Shown one piece after another: positions 57,679 to 64,000 of a stretch of DNA of 64,000 bases. The stretch lies in assembly GCF_029525575.1 (NCBI RefSeq), contig NZ_JAPDIA010000003.1, positions 922,214-986,213 on the forward strand. The letters are read 5' to 3'. The notes under the pieces are model-generated. The model was not told where the DNA came from and did not search any database. It was given only the letters and a program-made list of their open reading frames with translations. Position numbers and translations under genes: made by a program. Every line of letters begins with the position of its first letter. The first letter of the stretch is position 1. Origin of the DNA: Cohnella rhizosphaerae. Lineage in GTDB: Bacteria > Bacillota > Bacilli > Paenibacillales > Paenibacillaceae.

Positions 57679-59074
57679 GTGAATGCATTGGATCTGGCGC
57701 GATGGCAGTTCGGCGTCACCACGATTTATCATTTTTTTGTTCGTGCCTTTATCGATCGGGCTTGCCTACCTGATCGCCTTCATGAACACGCTCTACGTCG
57801 TCAAGAACGACGAAAAGTACAAGAAGCTGACCCAGTTCTGGGGCAGGCTGTTCCTCCTGAACTTCGCGGTTGGCGTCGTGACGGGGATCATGCAGGAGTT
57901 TCAGTTCGGCATGAACTGGGCGGATTATTCCCGCTACGTCGGCGCCGTGTTCGGCGGGCCGCTGGCGGTGGAAGCGCTCGTCAGCTTTTTCCTCGAATCC
58001 ACGTTCCTCGGCATCTGGATCTTCGGCTGGGATAAGCTGCCCAAGAAGGTTCATCTGGCGGCGATCTGGCTCGTCGCGATCGGCGCGACGCTATCGGCGC
58101 TGTGGATTTTGGCGGCCAACTCGTTCATGCAGGAGCCGGTCGGCTACGTCATCAACAACGGCCGGGCGGAAATGTCGAACTTCTTCGCGCTGCTGGGCAA
58201 CAAGCAACTGTGGGTCGAGTTCCCCCACGTGATCTACGGGGCGTTGTGCACGGGCGGCATGTTCGTCGTCGGCATCAGCGCGTACAAGATGCTGCGCAAG
58301 CATCAGACGGAAGCGTTCAGGGCGTCGTTCTCGATCGGAATGGTCGTGACGCTCGTCGGCAGCATACTGACGGCGTTCGCGGGCCACGAGCAGGCGCAGC
58401 ATCTGATGGAATCGCAGCCGATGAAGATGGCTGCGGCCGAGGCGCTCTGGGAGACGACGGGCGAACATGCGCCGTGGACGGTCGTGGCCGCGATCGATCC
58501 GGGCGCCAAGCAGAACGCGGCGAAGCTGGAGGTGCCGTATCTGCTGAGCGTGCTGTCCTACAACAAGCTGAGCGGGTCGGTGCCGGGTATGAACGAGCTG
58601 CAGGCGCAATACGAGCAGGAGTACGGTCCCGGCAATTATATCCCGCCCGTCCGCACCACGTTCTGGAGCTTCCGCGTCATGCTCGTGTCGGGCATGCTCA
58701 TGATCCTCGTCGCGCTGCTCGGCGTATGGAAAATGTATCGCGGCAAAGTGCAGAACAGCCCGCGATTCCTCTGGTGGATGATGCCGGCGATGGCGCTGCC
58801 TTGGCTCGGCAATCTGTCGGGCTGGGTGATGACCGAGGTCGGGCGGCAGCCCTGGACCGTGTTCGGACTGGCCAAGACGGCGGACGGCGTGTCCCCGCTC
58901 GTGTCGAGCGGCATGGTGCTGACCTCGCTGATCGGCTTCACGGTCGTATACGGCCTATTGGCGGCGGCGCTCGTCTATTTGATTCTTCATTTCGTCCGCA
59001 AGGACGACATGGCCGCGGATGCGTCGCACAAGACGCACGCGAACCCGGGCAATCCGGCGCTGCCGATGCTCTAG
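57679..59074 (+). CDS. cydA: Cytochrome bd ubiquinol oxidase subunit I, frameshifted
   Basis: Subunit I carries haems b558, b595 and d and oxidises quinol. GTG at 57679 follows AGAGGAGG; a seven-T run (57732-57738) needs six T, giving VNALDLARWQFGVTTIYHFLFVPLSIGLAYL and 464 residues. Family points are the first-helix His in TTIYHFLFVP, the Met/His region in HVIYGALCTGGMF, the GWVMTEVGRQPWTVFG block and a short Q-loop, as usual for Firmicutes. It starts the cydA-cydB-cydD-cydC operon under a Rex-like box. Confidence 0.95.
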
Positions 59075-59134
59075 GAGGCGTCCAGTCAGGACGAAGTTCA
59101 TTATCGCATACGAAAGAGAGGCGACGATATCGCC

Positions 59135-60145
59135 ATGCTGGAGACGTTATGGTTTATATTGGTGACCGTGCTGTTCATCGGCTTCTTCTTCCTTGAGGGC
59201 TTCGACTTCGGGGTAGGCATGCTGACGAAAATCATCGGCCGCAGCGACACGGACCGCCGGGTCATGATCAACACGATCGGACCGGTCTGGGACGGCAACG
59301 AAGTATGGCTCATCACGGCGGGCGGGGCGATCTTCGCCGCCTTCCCGAACTGGTACGCGACGCTGTTCAGTGGCTTCTACATGGCGCTGTTCCTCATGCT
59401 GATCGCGCTCATCGGGCGCGGCGTCGCGTTCGAATTCCGCAGCAAGCTGGAGAGCGCGCGGTGGCGGGCGACGTGGGACTGGATTATCTTCTTCGGCAGT
59501 CTGCTGCCGCCGCTGCTCTGGGGCGTGGCGCTCGCGAACCTGATGCGCGGCGTGCCGATCGACCAGACGACCAATTACGTGGGCTCGTTCTGGGATCTGC
59601 TGTCCCCTTATTCGGTGCTCGCGGGACTCAGCATCCTGCTGCTGTTCCTGTTGCACGGCTCGCTGTTCCTGTCGCTCAAGACGACGGGCGACCTGCGCGA
59701 TCGCGCCCTCGGCTTCGCCAAGCGGATCGGTGCCTGGACGAGCGGCGCGCTGCTCGTGTTCGTCGTCCTGAGTTATTTTGAAACGGATATGTTCACGCGC
59801 CACGGCATCTTCCCCGGCATGGTGCCGGTATCGGCCGGGTTCGCGCTGCTGTCGGTGCCGTTTCTGATCAAGGCAGGGCGGGACGGCTGGGCGTTCATCA
59901 TGACGGGGCTGACGATCGTGCTGTCGACGGTCACCGTGTTCATGTCGCTTTTCCCGCGCGTCATGATCTCGTCGCTGAATCCGGATTGGTCGCTGACCAT
60001 CCACAACGCCTCGTCGAACGAATATACGCTCAAGGTGATGACGATCGTCGCTTGCAGCGTGCTGCCGTTCGTGCTGGCCTATCAGATCTGGACGTACTGG
60101 GTGTTCCGCAAGCGCGTGACCCCGGCCGACCACCTGGACTACTGA
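59135..60145 (+). CDS. cydB: Cytochrome bd ubiquinol oxidase subunit II
   Basis: A 336-residue partner of CydA, close to the Bacillus length (338). It begins MLETLWFILVTVLFIGFFFLEGFDFGVG, and FPNWYATLFSGFYMALFLMLIALIGRGVAFEFR is a family block; eight membrane segments are expected. The 60-base gap after cydA holds only a weak ribosome site. Confidence 0.95.
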   Translation: MLETLWFILVTVLFIGFFFLEGFDFGVGMLTKIIGRSDTDRRVMINTIGPVWDGNEVWLITAGGAIFAAFPNWYATLFSGFYMALFLMLIALIGRGVAFEFRSKLESARWRATWDWIIFFGSLLPPLLWGVALANLMRGVPIDQTTNYVGSFWDLLSPYSVLAGLSILLLFLLHGSLFLSLKTTGDLRDRALGFAKRIGAWTSGALLVFVVLSYFETDMFTRHGIFPGMVPVSAGFALLSVPFLIKAGRDGWAFIMTGLTIVLSTVTVFMSLFPRVMISSLNPDWSLTIHNASSNEYTLKVMTIVACSVLPFVLAYQIWTYWVFRKRVTPADHLDY

Positions 60146-60146
60146 C

Positions 60147-61926
60147 ATGATGCGGGAGCTGTTCCGCCAGGTGTCCGGCGTGCGCAAGCTGTTCGCCTTC
60201 AGCATCGGTCTCGGTCTCTGCGCGGGCATGCTGCTGATCCTGGAGGCGGCGTGGATCGCGGATATCGCGGACCGCGCATTCCTCCGGGGTTCGCCGCTTG
60301 CGCCGCTGCTGCCGGCGTTCGCCGTGTTGCTGCTGTGGATCGCGCTCCGCGCCGTTCTTCAGGCGGCAGGCGAGCATGCGTCCGCGCAGATGGCGCTGCG
60401 AATTAAGGGCGAGCTGCGCGTCCGTCTGGTTGCCAAGCTGGCGGAGCTGGGCCCGCGGGGCATCGGCGGCGAGCGTTCGGGCGAGCTGCTCGGCACGGTT
60501 CACGAGGGCGTGGAGCAGCTTGAAGCGTACTTGTCGAAATATTTGCCGCAGGTCGCGCTGTCGATGCTCGTCCCCGCGGCCGTCTTCGCCGTCGCGCTGC
60601 GGCTCGACCTCATATCGGCGGTCGTGCTGGCGGTGACGATGCCCTTGCTCGTCCTGTTCATGATTCTGGTCGGCGTCGCCGCCAAGAGCAAGGCCGCCAA
60701 GCAGTTCAAGCAGCTCGGGCGTCTGGGCGGACACTTCCTGGACGTCGTCCGGGGGCTGCCTACGTTAAAGGCGTTCGGTCGCAGCCGCGCGCAGATCGAG
60801 ATCATCGATCGTCTCAGCGACGATTACCGCCGCGAGACGATGGGCACGCTGCGGCTGGCCTTCCTGTCGGCGTTCGTGATGGAGCTGTTCGCGACGCTGA
60901 GCACCGCGGTCGTGGCCGTCTTCCTGGGACTGCGCCTGGCGGACGGGGGGGATCGGGTTCGAGCAGGCGTTTCTCGTGCTGCTGCTGACGCCGGAGTTCT
61001 ATGCGCCGGTGCGCGCCGTCGGCACGCAGTTCCATGCCAGCGCGGCGGGCATGAGCGCGATTAAGCGCATCGTGGAGCTGCTCGGAATGGCGGGAGCGGG
61101 CTGGCCCGAGCGGGCGGACGGAAAGGAGCTGCCGCCGATGCGGAAGGCGGGACGCACGATCGAGCTCCGCGGCGTGAGCGTCCGGTATCCGGGCGCGGCG
61201 CGCGACGCGGTGAGCGGGCTGTCGCTGACGATCCGTCCCGGCCAGCGGGTCGCCGTCATCGGGCCGACCGGCGCGGGCAAGAGCACGCTGCTCGATCTGC
61301 TGCAGGGCTTCGTGCGGCCGACGGCCGGGGCCGTTTATATCGACGGCGTCGACATGGCGGAGCTGTCGATGGCGTCGTGGCGCGAAGAGCTGTCCGGCGT
61401 GCCGCAGCAGCCGAAGCTGTTCCCGGGAACCGTACGCGACAATGTCGCGTACGGTCGCCCCGGCGCGACAGAAGCCGAGGTGCTGCGGGCGCTGGAGCTG
61501 TCGGGCGCGGCGGATGTCTTGGCTGCGCTGCCGCAGGGGCTGGATACCGTTATAGGCGAATCGGCCCGGCTGTCCGGCGGGCAGCAGCAGCGGCTGGCGA
61601 TCGCGCGGGCGCTGCTCAAGGACGCGCCGCTGCTCCTGTTCGACGAGCCTACGGCAGGACTCGATGCCATACGCGAGGCCGAGCTTCGCCGGACGCTGGA
61701 TACGCTGCTGCGGGGACGCATGTCCGTCACGGTCGCGCATCGGCTGGAGACGGTGCAGGGAGCGGATCTCGTCGTCGTGCTGGCGGACGGAAAGCTCGCG
61801 GAAATCGGGACGCCAGCCCAACTGCTGGCCTCGGACGGTCTGTACGCGCGCCTGTCCGCGGCTTCCAGCAGCGAGGAGAAGCCTGCGCTAAGCGCCGTGC
61901 GGCAAGCCGCGGTTCGCCGCGAATGA
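60147..61926 (+). CDS. cydD: ABC exporter subunit CydD, frameshifted
   Basis: CydDC exports reduced thiols and is needed to mature cytochrome bd. The 592-residue half-transporter has six membrane segments in the first 300 residues (GLPTLKAFGRSRAQIEIIDRLS links them) and an ATPase with GPTGAGKST, LSGGQQQR, LLLFDEPTAGLD and VAHRLETV. A seven-G run (60945-60951) needs six G, restoring LADGGIGFEQAFLVLLLTPEFYAPVR. The start ATG at 60147 lies two bases after the cydB stop, and the stop overlaps the next start (ATGA at 61923). Named after the E. coli order. Confidence 0.93.
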
Positions 61927-63923
61927 AGCCGCGCCGTTGCAAGGCGACCTTCGTAAAGGCGAAGGTGCGCCTGCCTGGGCGGGAGCGCCCGGGGCGCCGA
62001 CAGCGCCGGGTTTTGGGGCGGGCGAGCCTGCGAATCGCGCGGCGAACGGAGACACGGGGGGCGCATGGCGGTTCCTGGCGACGGCTGCTGGGCTTCCTGA
62101 GGCCGTACAAAGGCCGTCTCGCGCTCGCTGCGTTGCTCGGCTTCGCGACCGTCGCCGCGAACGTGGGACTCATGGGCACCTCTGGCTATCTCATCGCCAA
62201 GGCGGCTCTGCGCCCGGAAACGGTACTGCTGCTGTTTGTGCCGATCGTCGGCGTCCGTTTTTTTGGCATCTCGCGCGGGGTGCTGCGTTACTTGGAACGC
62301 CTGGCGTCTCACGATCTGACGTTTCGCATCCTGCAGCGCATCCGCGTATGGCTCTACGAACGGCTGGAACGCGGCGGCGTCACGCTGCTCGAGCGCCGCA
62401 GCGGCGGCGACGTGCTCGGCGTCATGATGAGCGACGTCGAGCAGCTCCAGAACCTGTATCTGCGCGTCATTGCGCCGCCGATCGCAGCCGCGCTCACCGC
62501 GCTGCTCGGCACAGCTTTGCTGGCGGCGTTCGATCCATACCTGGGCGCGATCCTGGGAGGCATGCTGCTCGTTGCGGGCGTCGGCCTGCCCTGGATCAAC
62601 GTCCGCGCCGGCCGCCGCAAAGGGCGTGAATTGGCGGCGGGACGCGGCCGGCTCTATGCGGAAACCGCCGATTTGCTCGCGGGACTGACCGAAGCCGCGA
62701 TATTCGGGCGCACGCGCGACCGAATCGATCGGATCGCGGCCGGGCAAGCGCGCCTCGATCGGCTGCAGAGCGGATTGAACCGGCTGGGCGCGTTCACGAA
62801 CGGTGCCATGCTCGCATTGGCGCATGTGACCCTGTGGCTTGTGCTTCTCTGCGCCGCATGGCTGACCGCGAACGGGCGCCTCGAAGGGCTATACATCCCG
62901 GCCGTGGCGATGATCGCGCTGGCCTGCTTCGAGGCTGTGACGCCGCTGCCTGCGGCATTCCAGGAGTTGGGCCATACGATGGAATCCGCCGAGCGGCTGT
63001 TCGCCATGGCGGACGAGGCGGAGGCCGCAGGAGAGCGAGGGCTTTGTAAGGCGCGCGCGGCGACGGTAGACGCAGACCGAGAGACTGCGGCAGCATCGCG
63101 TGGTCCCGCCGCGTCGCAAAGGGCTGTGCCTGCCTTGCTGGAAGCGGCCGGGTCCGACTGGGCGCTGCAGGTGCGCGCCCTGTCATGCCGCTATGGCCCG
63201 GACGCGCCTTACGCGCTGCGGGATCTGTCCTTGACGCTGCGGCCCGGCAGACGAATTGCCGTCGTAGGCCCGAGCGGCGCGGGCAAGAGCACGCTGTTGC
63301 AGTGCCTGCTCGGTCTGCGCGAGATTGACGGCGGGAGTATCCGGCTGAACGGCTGCGACCTGAAGGAGACTCAGGAGGGGGATGCGTCGCTTCTCTTCGG
63401 GTACGTCTCGCAGCGTGTGCAGGTATTTAACGCGTCCGCGGCGGACAATATCCGGCTCGGCAGGCCAGACGCCTCCGATGAAGATATGCGCCGCGCCGCA
63501 CATCAGGCGCTTATCGGCGACAAGCTATCTGCGCTGCCAGAAGGCTATGGCACGGTCATCGGCGAGTGGGGCGCCTCGCTGTCCGGAGGCGAGCGCCAGC
63601 GGCTCGCGCTGGCGCGGGCATTGCTGCTGGACGCGCCGGCCATCTTGTTCGACGAGCCCGAGACCGGCCTTGACGCGTTGACGGCGCGCGCATTCGAAGA
63701 CAACATGGAGGCTGCGCTCAAGGACAAGGCTGTGCTGTGGGCCACGCACAGACTGTCCGGGCTCGCTCGGATGGATGAGATTCTGGTGCTGGACCAAGGG
63801 AGCGTGCGCGAGCGAGGAACCCATGCTGAACTGCTTCGCGAGCGCGGCCTGTATTGGCGCATGTGGCGGCTGGAGCGCGAGCAGGATTGGCAGGAAGAAG
63901 CGGCGCACATCGCAACTGCCTAG
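61923..63923 (+). CDS. cydC: ABC exporter subunit CydC
   Basis: Second half of the CydDC transporter, 666 residues as read, longer than usual (about 570-590). ATG at 61923 overlaps the cydD stop. The first 50 residues are Arg-rich and not family-like; a six-G run (62056-62061) sits where the conserved part begins (GGSWRRLLGFLRPYKGRLALA), so the N-terminus may be misread. The membrane domain and ATPase are intact: GPSGAGKST, LSGGERQR, ILFDEPETGLD and WATHRLSGLA. An extra Ala/Arg-rich linker sits between domains. A terminator follows. Confidence 0.9.
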   Translation: MKPRRCKATFVKAKVRLPGRERPGRRQRRVLGRASLRIARRTETRGAHGGSWRRLLGFLRPYKGRLALAALLGFATVAANVGLMGTSGYLIAKAALRPETVLLLFVPIVGVRFFGISRGVLRYLERLASHDLTFRILQRIRVWLYERLERGGVTLLERRSGGDVLGVMMSDVEQLQNLYLRVIAPPIAAALTALLGTALLAAFDPYLGAILGGMLLVAGVGLPWINVRAGRRKGRELAAGRGRLYAETADLLAGLTEAAIFGRTRDRIDRIAAGQARLDRLQSGLNRLGAFTNGAMLALAHVTLWLVLLCAAWLTANGRLEGLYIPAVAMIALACFEAVTPLPAAFQELGHTMESAERLFAMADEAEAAGERGLCKARAATVDADRETAAASRGPAASQRAVPALLEAAGSDWALQVRALSCRYGPDAPYALRDLSLTLRPGRRIAVVGPSGAGKSTLLQCLLGLREIDGGSIRLNGCDLKETQEGDASLLFGYVSQRVQVFNASAADNIRLGRPDASDEDMRRAAHQALIGDKLSALPEGYGTVIGEWGASLSGGERQRLALARALLLDAPAILFDEPETGLDALTARAFEDNMEAALKDKAVLWATHRLSGLARMDEILVLDQGSVRERGTHAELLRERGLYWRMWRLEREQDWQEEAAHIATA

Positions 63924-63960
63924 TGGCGAGGTTTGCCTCGAGATCTTCGTAACTCCAATA

Positions 63961-64000
63961 GCGAAAGAACCGCTCTGGCGTCAGGGCGGTTCTTTCGCGT
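63961..64000 (+). terminator. Terminator of the cyd operon (cut by the window edge)
   Basis: GCGAAAGAACCGC (63961-63973) pairs perfectly with GCGGTTCTTTCGC (63986-63998). The window ends two bases later, so the T-run cannot be seen. Confidence 0.7.

Overview
The window reads as chromosomal DNA of a GC-rich, spore-former-type Firmicute of the family Paenibacillaceae (Cohnella or Paenibacillus-like). The evidence is GGAGG-type ribosome binding sites, intrinsic terminators, a c-di-AMP (ydaO) riboswitch in front of a KimA-type potassium importer, a YesM/YesN two-component pair beside a sugar ABC transporter, a GH87 alpha-1,3-glucanase, an S-layer-anchored surface protein, YdjO and a cyd operon behind a Rex-like box. 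The genus is an inference. No rRNA, tRNA, phage or CRISPR array was seen; one IS1595-like transposase is present.

Layout. 1-1.6 kb: the tail of one right-handed beta-helix gene and a complete paralogue. 1.67-16.6 kb: an exopolysaccharide locus on the plus strand, opened by a structured leader and holding chain-length/kinase proteins, an initiating phosphosugar transferase, four glycosyltransferases, Ugd, Wzy, Wzx, GalU, ManC and a LytR-CpsA-Psr ligase. This is a Wzx/Wzy-type pathway fed by UDP-glucose, UDP-glucuronate and GDP-mannose. 16.7-19.5 kb: a PIG-L deacetylase, a small acetyltransferase, two tandem-repeat arrays and a stress protein. 19.6-26.7 kb: sugar ABC transporter plus YesM/YesN. 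27-28 kb: transposase. 28.3-32.5 kb (minus): amino-sugar operon (NagB, SIS protein, GH20-like glycosidase, GNAT). 32.7-36.6 kb: catalase-like protein and a TrpXYZ-type ABC transporter. 37.2-39.3 kb: riboswitch and kimA. 39.3-42.5 kb: SDR and D-threonine-aldolase-like genes divergent from nagA around a perfect palindrome. 42.5-44.1 kb: gene-free, repeat-rich. 44.1-53.3 kb: GH87 glucanase and a giant RCC1/InlB/SLH protein. 53.4-57.2 kb: small genes, cspB, a coiled-coil secreted protein and an L,D-transpeptidase. 57.7-64 kb: cydA-cydB-cydD-cydC.

Two window-wide patterns matter. First, at least 20 genes that should be intact, including galU, cydA and cydD, are broken by a single-base error in a run of 5-7 identical bases, almost always one base too many. 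Restoring the run restores one family-length frame. I treat these genes as real but mis-sequenced, give the full span for each, and give lengths after correction. Second, intergenic spaces carry several unrelated-looking short-repeat arrays that share a spacing close to 51 bp, and related elements recur up to 30 kb apart, some as nested inverted repeats. These arrays and the structured leader of the exopolysaccharide locus are the best candidates for undescribed biology here.
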